Below, in pieces: positions 7,537 to 14,873 of a DNA stretch of 43,641 nucleotides. How positions within the stretch are numbered: the stretch's first letter is position 1; each line of letters opens with the position of its first letter. The stretch spans positions 1 to 43,641 of the forward strand of contig DASVGQ010000183.1 of NCBI GenBank assembly GCA_036379455.1, given 5' to 3'. The position numbers were made by a program, and so were the translations under genes. The DNA is from SCRT01 sp036379455. GTDB taxonomy: Bacteria > Pseudomonadota > Gammaproteobacteria > Nevskiales > Nevskiaceae. The notes beneath the pieces are model-generated. The model worked only from the letters and a program-made list of their open reading frames with translations. It had not been told where the DNA came from and did no database searches.

Positions 7537-8603
7537 GGTAGTTCGCGCGGCCGTCCGCGCGCCCACTGCCGCGCGGACTGCGCGGCGCGCTGAGCGGGAT
7601 CCCGCGCGCGCTCGTGTTGCGCATAGGCCTCGACGATGGCCTGCACTAGGGGATGGCGGACGACGTCGTGCGCCGCGAAGCGGACGATGCCGATGCCCGG
7701 AACCTCCGACAGGATCTGTACCGCCTGGCTTAGGCCGCTGGCGACCCCCCGCGGCAGGTCGACCTGCGTCATGTCGCCGGTGACCACCGCGGCGCTGCCG
7801 AATCCGATGCGCGTGAGGAACATCTTCATCTGCTCGGTCGTGGTGTTCTGCGCCTCGTCGAGAATGACGAAGGACTCGTTGAGCGTGCGGCCGCGCATGA
7901 AGGCGAGCGGAGCGACTTCGATGACGCCGCGTTCCAGCAGGTGGGCAACCTTGTCGAAGCCGAGCATCTCGTAGAGCGCGTCGTACAGTGGCCTCAGGTA
8001 GGGGTCGATCTTCTGGGCCATGTCACCCGGCAGGAAGCCGAGCTTCTCGCCGGCTTCGACGGCAGGGCGGACCAGCACAAGGCGGCGCACGCGGTCCCGC
8101 TCCAGCGCGCGCACGGCGCTGGCGACGGCCAGGTAGGTTTTGCCGGTACCCGCCGGGCCGATGCCGAAGCAGAGGTCGTGATCGGCGATGCTGCGCAGAT
8201 AGAGCCGCTGGTTCTGTCCGCGGCCACGCACCACGCCGCGGCGCGTGTGGATGGTGATGTCACCCGCGCCGTCGTCCCCGTTCTCCGGACCGCCGGCGGC
8301 GATCTGCTCGTCGCGCGCGTGGATCTTCTCGGTCAGGCACAGGTGCACCTGTTCACGCGTCAGCGCGCCGTCGCCGGTGCGGGCATACAGCTCCTGCAGG
8401 ACGGCACGCGCGATGATCGCATCCGCCGGCGGCCCGAGAATGTGGAAGTGGTTTGCGCGCGCGTGGATGTCTACTCCGAGCCGCACTTCGATGGTGCGCA
8501 GATGGACGTCGAAGGGGCCGGCGAGAGTGGCCAGACGCGCGCTGTCGTCGGGCTCGAGCTGGAGATCGAGGCCCGCGGCTGAGGTTTTTATCTGGTCGTC
8601 CAA
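7533..8603 (-). CDS. ybeZ: PhoH-like ATPase (YbeZ)
   Basis: A 356-residue PhoH family P-loop ATPase, usually found next to YbeY and thought to act with it in RNA metabolism. The N-terminal part (about 35-80, VRLGVDIHARANHFHILG) is KH-like. The Walker A motif GPAGTGKT is at residues 149-156, and the Walker B-like segment SFVILDEAQNTT and the sensor VVTGDMTQVDLP follow, all typical of PhoH. The gene starts 6 bases after miaB ends and overlaps ybeY by 4 bases, so it belongs to the same leftward operon. Confidence 0.94.
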   Translation of the reverse strand: MDDQIKTSAAGLDLQLEPDDSARLATLAGPFDVHLRTIEVRLGVDIHARANHFHILGPPADAIIARAVLQELYARTGDGALTREQVHLCLTEKIHARDEQIAAGGPENGDDGAGDITIHTRRGVVRGRGQNQRLYLRSIADHDLCFGIGPAGTGKTYLAVASAVRALERDRVRRLVLVRPAVEAGEKLGFLPGDMAQKIDPYLRPLYDALYEMLGFDKVAHLLERGVIEVAPLAFMRGRTLNESFVILDEAQNTTTEQMKMFLTRIGFGSAAVVTGDMTQVDLPRGVASGLSQAVQILSEVPGIGIVRFAAHDVVRHPLVQAIVEAYAQHERARDPAQRAAQSARQWARGRPRELP

Positions 8604-8609
8604 TCCCCG

Positions 8610-9956
8610 TCACACGGCCGCGGCGACGTTTTCGCCGCGCAGCGAGTTGGCCATCGCCGCCGTGATTCTGACATCCACGAATTCGCCCACCAGGCGGTCT
8701 GCGTCGGCACTGCCGACGGTCGGGAAGTTGACCCATCGGTTGCACGGCAGCCGACCGGTGAGCTCGTTCGCGTTGCGTCTCGAGCGGCGCTCGACGAGCA
8801 CGCGCTGCGTGGTTCCGACGAGCCTGCGCGCGTATTCATCGCCGCGTGCATGGACGTGCGCCTGCAGGCGTTCGAGCCGCGCCTGCTTCACGTCCGCGGG
8901 TACGCTGTCCCGCAGTCGCGCGGCGGGCGTTCCGGGGCGTGGGCTGTAGATGAAGGAGAAGGCCGTATCGAAGCCAGCGCGGTCGATGACGGCCATCGTC
9001 GCGTCGAAATCCGCGTCCGTCTCGCCGGGGAAGCCGACGATAAAGTCCGTCGACAGGCCGATGTGCGGCTGCGCGGCGCGCAGCCGGTCGATCTTGTCGA
9101 CGTACTGCTCGACGGTGTAACCGCGCTTCATCATGCCGAGGATGCGGTTCGACCCGGATTGCACCGGCAGGTGCAGGTAGGGCGCGAGCTTTGGCTGCTC
9201 AGCGTAGGCGTCGATCAAGGGCTGCGTGAAGTCCTTGGGATGCGAGGTCGTGAAGCGGATCCGGCCGATTGACTCGATGTGCGCGAGGCAGTCGATGAGG
9301 AACGCCAGATCGGCCTGCTCGCCTTCCGGCGTGGCGCCGCGCCATGCGTTGACGTTCTGTCCGAGCAGCGTGACTTCGCGCACGCCCTGATCCGCGAGCT
9401 GCTGGACTTCGGCGAGCACGTCGACGAGCGGGCGGCTGACTTCCTCGCCGCGTGTGTAGGGGACGATGCAGAAGCTGCAGTACTTGCTGCAGCCTTCCAT
9501 GATCGACACGTAGGCGGTCGGGCCACTGGCGCGCGGCGCCGGCAGGTAGTCGAACTTCTCGATCGCCGGGAAGCTGATGTCGATGGCCGGCATTCCGGTC
9601 TCGCGGCGCGCTTCGAGCAGAGCGGGCAGCCGGTGCAGCGTCTGCGGGCCGAAGACGATGTCGACGTTGCGCGCGCGCTTCAGGAGCGCTTCGCCTTCCT
9701 GGCTTGCGACGCATCCGCCGACGCCGATCAGGCGTCCCGGCGCCGCGGCCTTCCAGGCGGTCCAGCGGCCAAGCTCGGAGAACAGCTTGTCCTCGGCCTT
9801 TTCGCGTACCGAGCAGGTGTTGAACAACACCAGGTCGGCGTCGTCAGGGGAGCTGGTCTGTGTGTAACCCGCGTGCTCGCGGAGGACATCCGCCATCTTC
9901 GACGAGTCGTACTCGTTCATCTGGCAGCCGAAGGTCTTGATGTACAGCTTGGGCAT
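8610..9956 (-). CDS. miaB: MiaB, tRNA-2-methylthio-N6-dimethylallyladenosine synthase
   Basis: A 448-residue radical-SAM methylthiotransferase that adds the 2-methylthio group to i6A37 of tRNAs. Order: N-terminal UPF0004 domain (1-130) with cluster cysteines 11, 48 and 82; radical SAM core with Cys156, Cys160 and Cys163 in GCSKYCSFCIVPYTRGEE; C-terminal TRAM domain (about 380-445, LVGTTQRVLVERRSRRNANELTGR). All six cluster cysteines are present, so the enzyme should be active. The start MPKLYIKTFGCQMNEYDS is the usual one. A TATACT hexamer sits 34 bases upstream. It is followed by ybeZ at 6 bases. Confidence 0.96.
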   Translation of the reverse strand: MPKLYIKTFGCQMNEYDSSKMADVLREHAGYTQTSSPDDADLVLFNTCSVREKAEDKLFSELGRWTAWKAAAPGRLIGVGGCVASQEGEALLKRARNVDIVFGPQTLHRLPALLEARRETGMPAIDISFPAIEKFDYLPAPRASGPTAYVSIMEGCSKYCSFCIVPYTRGEEVSRPLVDVLAEVQQLADQGVREVTLLGQNVNAWRGATPEGEQADLAFLIDCLAHIESIGRIRFTTSHPKDFTQPLIDAYAEQPKLAPYLHLPVQSGSNRILGMMKRGYTVEQYVDKIDRLRAAQPHIGLSTDFIVGFPGETDADFDATMAVIDRAGFDTAFSFIYSPRPGTPAARLRDSVPADVKQARLERLQAHVHARGDEYARRLVGTTQRVLVERRSRRNANELTGRLPCNRWVNFPTVGSADADRLVGEFVDVRITAAMANSLRGENVAAAV

Positions 9957-9989
9957 GCGAAGCGTTTCTGCTCCCGACGACGTCTTGGC

Positions 9990-9995
9990 AGTATA
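9990..9995 (-). promoter_or_regulatory. Candidate -10 box for miaB
   Basis: TATACT on the minus strand, embedded in CGCTATACTGC, 34 bases before the miaB ATG in the 114-base gap to dacB. No convincing -35 hexamer is found 16-18 bases further upstream, so this is a partial promoter match. The same 11-base string precedes bamD. Confidence 0.35.
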
Positions 9996-10070
9996 GCGGA
10001 GGCGTGGCCGCGGCAGCCGCGCCGGAATGCACGCTGCGCGCGACGAATACGGTGGCCGCGGGAGCGCTGT

Positions 10071-11558
10071 TCAGTAGCGGCTGAGGATGGCGTCGACGTC
10101 GCCGCGCGCGGCTGCCAGCGACTGGTACAACGGGATGTGGAGGTGGCTTCCGTTGCCGTTGACGAGGATCGCGAAGGCCATCCATCCGCCATCCTGCTTG
10201 CGCAGGTAGCCGGCGATGGCGAACACCGAGCGCGGATCGTTCATGGTTCCGGTCTTGAGCGCAACGCGCGTCAGCCACGGCCGGTTGCCCTGTCGCAGGA
10301 ACGCGAAGGGCGCCTGGCCCGGCACCACGAGCCCGCCGTAGAAGGCCGGGAAGTTGGCGGCATCGCGGTACATGTTCGTGAGGACGTCCACCAGATCCTG
10401 CGCCGACAGGCGGTTGGTCGGCGTCAATCCACTGCCACTGTGCAGCGGCGGCGCGGGCGGGTCGGCGGCGAGATCGCGTGCGTTGTTGCGCGCGACAAAA
10501 ACGGAGAGCGTGTCTCCTGCCTGCGCCAGCGAGGTCGGCGGCGGTCCGCTGCCCACCGACGCCAGGTCCAGCGTGAGGACGTCGGCGATGTAGTTGTTGG
10601 AGAAGCGCAGCATGCTGTCGAGCTGCACGCTCAGCGGCTGTCCCTGGAAATCGGCGACCGGCGTGGCGCGCTGCAACGCCGATGCCGTCGTGACGATCAC
10701 CTTGCCGGTGAAGCCGATCCCCATCTGGTGCAGCATGCCGGCCAGGATCAGCCCGGCTCCCTGCGCCGGGTTCGACATCGCCCGATAGACGTCGACGGGC
10801 GCGATGCCCGGCGCGATGGCGCCGCCGACCTGCAGGCTGTCACCAGCCGCGTCCGTGCGGCGCTCGACCCAGAACGTCGAGTTCTGCCCGGCACGCGCCG
10901 TCATGATCTGGCCGTTGACCGGGATCGGCAGCTGGACGCTTGCGCAGGGGCTGACGTTCGCCGGGGCGCCGGGGCGCTGCGGGCGGACGGTGACGCACCA
11001 GTTGCCGAAGTTGACGCCGATCGAGGAGACCTGCGCGTTGTAGGCGGTCGAACTGCTGGCCAGCGCCTTGCAGCGATCCGGGGTGCCGCAGGCGACGGTT
11101 CCGAACGGCGCGGGCACGACCAGCAGATTGCCGTCGATCGTCCGGATTCCCGCGCTCTTCAGCTGGGCAACCAGCGCCCAGAGGTCGCCGCCCGTCAGCG
11201 AGGGGTCTCCGCCGCCCTTGAGGATCAGGTTGCCGTTCAGCTGCCAGCCGCGCACCGGGCCATCAATCAACAGCTGCGTGTCGAACTGGTGCCATGCATT
11301 CCAGCGTCGCAGTGAGGCCGCGGCGACCAGCAGCTTCGTGACTGAGGCCGGCGTAAGCCTCAGCGTCGGGTTGAGGCTGGCAACGCTCTTGCCGGTTTCC
11401 AGGTCGACGACCAAAGCGCTGACGGCAGCACCGCCCTGAGCCATGCGCTGCAGGCCGTCCAGCGCCATGGCGCTGGACGCGAGCGGCAACAGTGCGGCGA
11501 CGACCGCAGCGAGAACGAGGATCAACGGCAGGCGAGGCGCCCTGGGGCGAAGCGACAT
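10071..11558 (-). CDS. dacB: DacB, D-alanyl-D-alanine carboxypeptidase/endopeptidase (PBP4)
   Basis: A 495-residue class C-type penicillin-binding protein (peptidase family S13) that trims peptidoglycan pentapeptides and cleaves cross-links in the periplasm. It has a signal peptide (about 1-32, ending SSAMA) and all three catalytic motifs: S72-VTK75 in TPASVTKLL, SNN in RFSNNYIADVL, and KTG in LKTGTMNDPRS. The large insertion domain between SVTK and SNN is present, giving the length expected of PBP4. The start ATG faces zur across a 156-base divergent gap. A gap of 114 bases separates it from miaB, so dacB may be its own unit or the head of the long leftward run. Confidence 0.94.
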   Translation of the reverse strand: MSLRPRAPRLPLILVLAAVVAALLPLASSAMALDGLQRMAQGGAAVSALVVDLETGKSVASLNPTLRLTPASVTKLLVAAASLRRWNAWHQFDTQLLIDGPVRGWQLNGNLILKGGGDPSLTGGDLWALVAQLKSAGIRTIDGNLLVVPAPFGTVACGTPDRCKALASSSTAYNAQVSSIGVNFGNWCVTVRPQRPGAPANVSPCASVQLPIPVNGQIMTARAGQNSTFWVERRTDAAGDSLQVGGAIAPGIAPVDVYRAMSNPAQGAGLILAGMLHQMGIGFTGKVIVTTASALQRATPVADFQGQPLSVQLDSMLRFSNNYIADVLTLDLASVGSGPPPTSLAQAGDTLSVFVARNNARDLAADPPAPPLHSGSGLTPTNRLSAQDLVDVLTNMYRDAANFPAFYGGLVVPGQAPFAFLRQGNRPWLTRVALKTGTMNDPRSVFAIAGYLRKQDGGWMAFAILVNGNGSHLHIPLYQSLAAARGDVDAILSRY

Positions 11559-11673
11559 GAATGTGAGTCCGTGACGGTGTGACAGAAGGATTCCTTGCGC
11601 GTCCGCGCGCGGTAGCCGGGCATGGCGTCGCGTGCCCGCATGTGCCAGCGGAGGTCCACGCCCGGCGCGCGAT

Positions 11674-11681
11674 GTTATAAC
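11674..11681. promoter_or_regulatory. Palindrome GTTATAAC in the dacB-zur gap: possible Zur box / -10
   Basis: GTTATAAC, within GATGTTATAACC, is the only AT-rich palindrome in a very GC-rich divergent gap, 34 bases before the zur ATG. It resembles the core of proteobacterial Zur sites (TGTTATA...TATAACA), though only the central half-sites are matched. TATAAC also fits a -10 hexamer for zur. Both readings would agree with zur autoregulation. Confidence 0.4.
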
Positions 11682-11714
11682 CTAGCGCGACGCTTGATCC
11701 GTGATACGCGGCTG

Positions 11715-12188
11715 ATGTCCACCACGAAGTGTGTTCCCGGGCGAGATGCCTCGGGTGGCGCGGGAGTATATGCGCAGGACGTCCGGCTGAGCGCGGCGCA
11801 ACGACGCGTGTACGGGCTGCTCGCAGAAGACGGCGGACCGTTGTCGGCCTACGAGCTGCTCGACCGGTTGGCGCGCGCCGGTAACGGCGCTCCTCGTCGC
11901 GTCTACCCGCAGACGGTCTATCGAGCGCTTGCGCGGCTGTGCGAGCGTGGCCTCGTCCATCGCGTCGAATCGCTGAACGCCTATTTGCCGTGCCGCACAC
12001 CGGCGCGCAAGCACCGCGGCATCCATCTCCTGTGCGACCGCTGCGGCCGCGCCGAGGAGCTGGTGGACGTCGACATCAGCGCGGCGCTCGACGCGGCTGC
12101 CGAGGCGCGCGGCTTCCAGCCCCAACACCAGATCATCGAGGTCCACGGGATCTGCGCGGCGTGCCGCAGCGCGAGAGCCGCCCCGTGA
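11715..12188 (+). CDS. zur: Zur, Fur-family zinc uptake regulator
   Basis: A 157-residue Fur-family repressor. The winged helix (about residues 28-92) reads YPQTVYRALARLCERGLVHRVESLNAYLPC, whose VHRVES-N-Y pattern is specific to Zur rather than Fur. The dimerisation domain has the structural zinc pairs Cys107-x2-Cys110 (LLCDRCG) and Cys147-x2-Cys150 (GICAACR), with the IHLLCDRCG context typical of Zur. Zur represses zinc uptake genes when zinc is sufficient. ATG 11715 was chosen. An upstream ATG at 11622 would add a low-complexity stretch and cover the putative operator. The stop overlaps the next gene's GTG (GTGA), so a metal permease is translationally coupled to it. Confidence 0.9.
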   Translation: MSTTKCVPGRDASGGAGVYAQDVRLSAAQRRVYGLLAEDGGPLSAYELLDRLARAGNGAPRRVYPQTVYRALARLCERGLVHRVESLNAYLPCRTPARKHRGIHLLCDRCGRAEELVDVDISAALDAAAEARGFQPQHQIIEVHGICAACRSARAAP

Positions 12189-13108
12189 GCCCGACTGCCG
12201 TCACCACCCTGTTCCTGATGGTCGCGCTGGGCGTCCGGCACGGCTGCGACCCGGAGCATCTGGCAATCGTGAACGCCGTGACGCTGCGCGCTGCGGAGCG
12301 CGGCCGGCGCTGGCCGGCCGCCAGCGGATTGTATTTCGCGCTGGGCCACGGGCTGGTCATCACCGCCGTGGCGATTGCGTTCGTCGGCGTGCTCGACACG
12401 CTGCGCGTGCCGGGCTGGGTACGGGCGCTCGGCGAATGGCTGCCGGCGCTGATCCTGCTGGCGGTCGCCGTCGCAAACCTCGCGGAGTTGCTGCGGGATC
12501 GGAGCGACTACCGACCGGTGGCCATCAAGGGCCGGCTGCTGCCGCGTCGGCTCGGCGATGCAAGCAGTCCTCTGGCAGCTTTCCTCATCGGCGTGCTGTT
12601 TGCACCCTTCGTCGACCCTGCCGCCCAGGCAGCGGTATGGGGGTACGTGGCAACCGCGGGGATCGGTAGCGGGGGAATCGCGTTGCTCGGCGCCGTGCTG
12701 ACGGCGGCGATGGCACTCACCTGCACGCTCGAGGCGCACGCGGTGGTGCGCCTGATGGGACGCCGAGACGAACGGCGCGCCGCGCGTCGCCGCCGGCTCG
12801 TCGGCTGGCTGATCGTTGCGCTGGCCTACGCCGTGCTGGGGTACATGGCCGGCAGCACGCTTTATCCAGCGCGCTCGGCGCTGCTCCTGCAATCCGTCAC
12901 GAGCGTAGCCGCTGCGGCCGCGCTGGCCGCATTGTCAGTGACGTCGCTGCGCCTCTGGCAGCGGCTGAAAGCGGTGCGGGTCCGCGCGCCGCGCGCGCAT
13001 GCTCAGAACGGGATGTCGTCGTCCTCGAAGCCGCCGTTGTCGCCTGCGGCCGGCGCCGATGCGGCGTTGCGGTCGCGGCCGCCCGACGGCGCCGCCCCGT
13101 CACCGTAG
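12185..13108 (+). CDS. NiCoT-like transition-metal permease coupled to zur
   Basis: A 307-residue membrane protein with about seven or eight hydrophobic helices. It resembles the nickel/cobalt permease (NiCoT/HoxN) superfamily: RH19GCDPEH25 lies where NiCoTs have HX4DH, and FALGH55GLVI matches the LGH motif of the next helix. Differences: Glu replaces Asp in HX4DH, and the later acidic signatures are weak (APFVDPAAQ, ALTCTLEAH). The GTG start at 12185 overlaps the zur stop by 4 bases. Inference: it imports a metal under Zur control, with zinc the first guess, but nickel or cobalt is not excluded. The last 35 or so codons (from 13003) run antisense through the 3' end of ssb, giving an unusual Ser/Pro/Ala-rich tail. 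Confidence 0.72.
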   Translation: MSPTAVTTLFLMVALGVRHGCDPEHLAIVNAVTLRAAERGRRWPAASGLYFALGHGLVITAVAIAFVGVLDTLRVPGWVRALGEWLPALILLAVAVANLAELLRDRSDYRPVAIKGRLLPRRLGDASSPLAAFLIGVLFAPFVDPAAQAAVWGYVATAGIGSGGIALLGAVLTAAMALTCTLEAHAVVRLMGRRDERRAARRRRLVGWLIVALAYAVLGYMAGSTLYPARSALLLQSVTSVAAAAALAALSVTSLRLWQRLKAVRVRAPRAHAQNGMSSSSKPPLSPAAGADAALRSRPPDGAAPSP

Positions 13109-13479
13109 TCCGCGCCGCCGAAGTCGCTTCCCGAGGTGGTTCCCTTCGCGTCCAGCATCTGCATGTCGCTGGCGACGATTTCCGTGGAGTAACGGTCCTG
13201 GCCATCCTTGCCCTGCCACTTGCGGGTGCGCAGCGAGCCTTCGACGTAGATCTTCGAGCCTTTCCGCGTGTACTTGCCGACTACCTCCGCCAGGCGGTTG
13301 AAGAATACGACGTTGTGCCACTCCGTGCGTTCCTTGTTCTCGCCGGTGGCCTTGTCCTTCCATCCCGAGGAGGTCGCCAGCCGGGCGTTGACGACCGGAA
13401 CGCCTGACGGAAGTTGGCGCAGCTCGGGGTCGACGCCGAGGTTGCCGATGAGAATGACCTTGTTGACGCCGCGAGCCAT
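13003..13479 (-). CDS. ssb: Ssb, single-stranded DNA-binding protein
   Basis: A 158-residue SSB. It coats single-stranded DNA in replication and repair and recruits partners through its C-terminal tip. The OB fold occupies about residues 1-110 (MARGVNKVILIGNLGVDPE, WHNVVFFNRLAEVVGKY, KGSKIYVEGSLRTRKWQ), followed by a Gly/Ala/Asp-rich linker and the intact acidic tip DDDIPF. That tip fixes the 3' end with certainty, so the 106-base convergent overlap with the NiCoT-like gene is real as far as ssb is concerned. The neighbouring MFS and uvrA genes match common gammaproteobacterial order. Confidence 0.97.
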   Translation of the reverse strand: MARGVNKVILIGNLGVDPELRQLPSGVPVVNARLATSSGWKDKATGENKERTEWHNVVFFNRLAEVVGKYTRKGSKIYVEGSLRTRKWQGKDGQDRYSTEIVASDMQMLDAKGTTSGSDFGGADYGDGAAPSGGRDRNAASAPAAGDNGGFEDDDIPF

Positions 13480-13530
13480 TGGTGGTTTCCGTCACGTGCC
13501 TTGGGACAGGCCCGCAGGATACACGAACGC

Positions 13531-14727
13531 TCAGGCCGCGCCGTCCGCCTGAGGGGGGACGCTGTCTACATGCTCGGCGCCCGGGGGCTGCGTGCTCCAG
13601 GCGAAGCTCAGCCACACCAGGGCCAGCACCGCGGCACTCGCGAACACGCCGCCGACGCCCCAGCTGGTGAGCGCCACGCCGCCGATTGCGCTGCCGGCGA
13701 ACGCGCCGAGGAACTGGGAGGTGGAGTAGACGCCGAGCGCGGCGCCCTTCTGGTCCGCCGGAGCACGCCGCGAGATCAGCGATGGCAGGGCACCTTCGAG
13801 GAAATTGAAGCCGACGAAGAAGCCCCATATGCCGAGCGCCAGCCACAGGCGCTGGCCGTGCCACCCGGCGGCGACCAGCATGCCGATGCCGAGCAGGACC
13901 ACCGACGCGATGAGCGCGCCCTTGAGATGATGCCGTGCCTCCGCCCAGCCGATCAGGGCGAAGGCGGGAATGATCGAAGCCGCGAGCACCGGCAGGTAGA
14001 ATTTCCACTGGTCGGCTTCACCCAGACCGAAGGTCTTCGTCAGGGCGAAAGGCGCGGCAATGAACAGCGCCATCATCATCGCCTGGTTGCAGAAGATTCC
14101 GCCGTCGAGGCGCAGCAGCTGCCGGTCGTGCAGCGCGCGGCGGAAGTTTCCTCGGCGGGTCGGCAGCCGGGGCGCGCTCGGCACGCCGAGCAGGAAGACC
14201 GGGATCGCCAGCAGCGCCAGTACCGCGGTCAGCAGGAAGATGCCGTTGATGCCGATGATGCCGGACAGCAGGGGCCCGAGGATCAGCGCCAGCAGGAAGG
14301 ACATGCCCATGCCGACCCCCAGCAGCGCCATCGCCTTGGTGCGCACCGCCGGGCGGGTGACGTCGGCCAGCAGCGCGGTGCTTGCCGAGGAGATCGCGCC
14401 GGCGCCCTGCAGCGCCCGCCCGACGATGATCCACTGGATGTCCCGGGTCAGCCCCGCGACCACGCTGCCAAGGGCAAACACGAGCATGCCCGCCACGACG
14501 ATGGGCTTGCGCCCGATGCGGTCAGACCACATGCCGAGCGGAATCTGCAGACAGGCCTGCAGCAGGCCGTAGATGCCCATCGCCAGGCCGATCTGCAGCG
14601 CCGTGGCGCCACCCGGCAGGTCCTTGACGTAGGGCGCCAGTGTCGGCACCACCATGAACAGGCCGAGCATGCGCAGCACGTAGAGCAGGGTCAGCGAACC
14701 GGTGGCGCGCCATTCGTTGGGGTTCAT
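13531..14727 (-). CDS. MFS transporter (12-TM, YajR-like)
   Basis: A 398-residue major facilitator with 12 predicted membrane helices. Seen: the inter-helix 2/3 motif GMWSDRIGRKPIVVAGM (MFS motif A, G-x3-D-R-x-G-R), GRALQGAGAISSAS after helix 4, and the symmetrical second half starting near residue 210. An MFS gene between ssb and uvrA is common in gamma- and betaproteobacteria. Substrate cannot be read from sequence; drug efflux is the usual guess. It begins 146 bases from the divergent uvrA ATG and ends 51 bases before the ssb start, so ssb may be read from the same transcript. Confidence 0.9.
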   Translation of the reverse strand: MNPNEWRATGSLTLLYVLRMLGLFMVVPTLAPYVKDLPGGATALQIGLAMGIYGLLQACLQIPLGMWSDRIGRKPIVVAGMLVFALGSVVAGLTRDIQWIIVGRALQGAGAISSASTALLADVTRPAVRTKAMALLGVGMGMSFLLALILGPLLSGIIGINGIFLLTAVLALLAIPVFLLGVPSAPRLPTRRGNFRRALHDRQLLRLDGGIFCNQAMMMALFIAAPFALTKTFGLGEADQWKFYLPVLAASIIPAFALIGWAEARHHLKGALIASVVLLGIGMLVAAGWHGQRLWLALGIWGFFVGFNFLEGALPSLISRRAPADQKGAALGVYSTSQFLGAFAGSAIGGVALTSWGVGGVFASAAVLALVWLSFAWSTQPPGAEHVDSVPPQADGAA

Positions 14728-14834
14728 TCCGCGAGGACCTGGAGCTCTGGCAAGTGCTGAATGGACCGTGGAAGGAGCCGACCGGTTCGGCGGACCGGAC
14801 CCCCGGCCAGCGGTCGGCTGCCGGGAGCGCCGCG

Positions 14835-14840
14835 TATAGT
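14835..14840 (+). promoter_or_regulatory. Candidate -10 box for uvrA
   Basis: TATAGT, 34 bases before the uvrA ATG, is the best -10 match in the 146-base divergent MFS-uvrA gap. I find no good -35 at 16-18 bases and no E. coli-type LexA box (CTGT-N8-ACAG) in the gap. Confidence 0.3.
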
Positions 14841-14873
14841 ACCAAGCCCCCTTTCGTACGAAGCCGTCAACGC

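Noticed and set aside
9279..11315. 678-codon open frame on the plus strand
   Set aside because: Antisense to miaB and dacB; no domain or plausible start signal.
14728..14873. SOS (LexA) box expected upstream of uvrA
   Set aside because: No CTGT-N8-ACAG palindrome is visible in the gap, and a TAGTAC string is only a partial match to other LexA sites.
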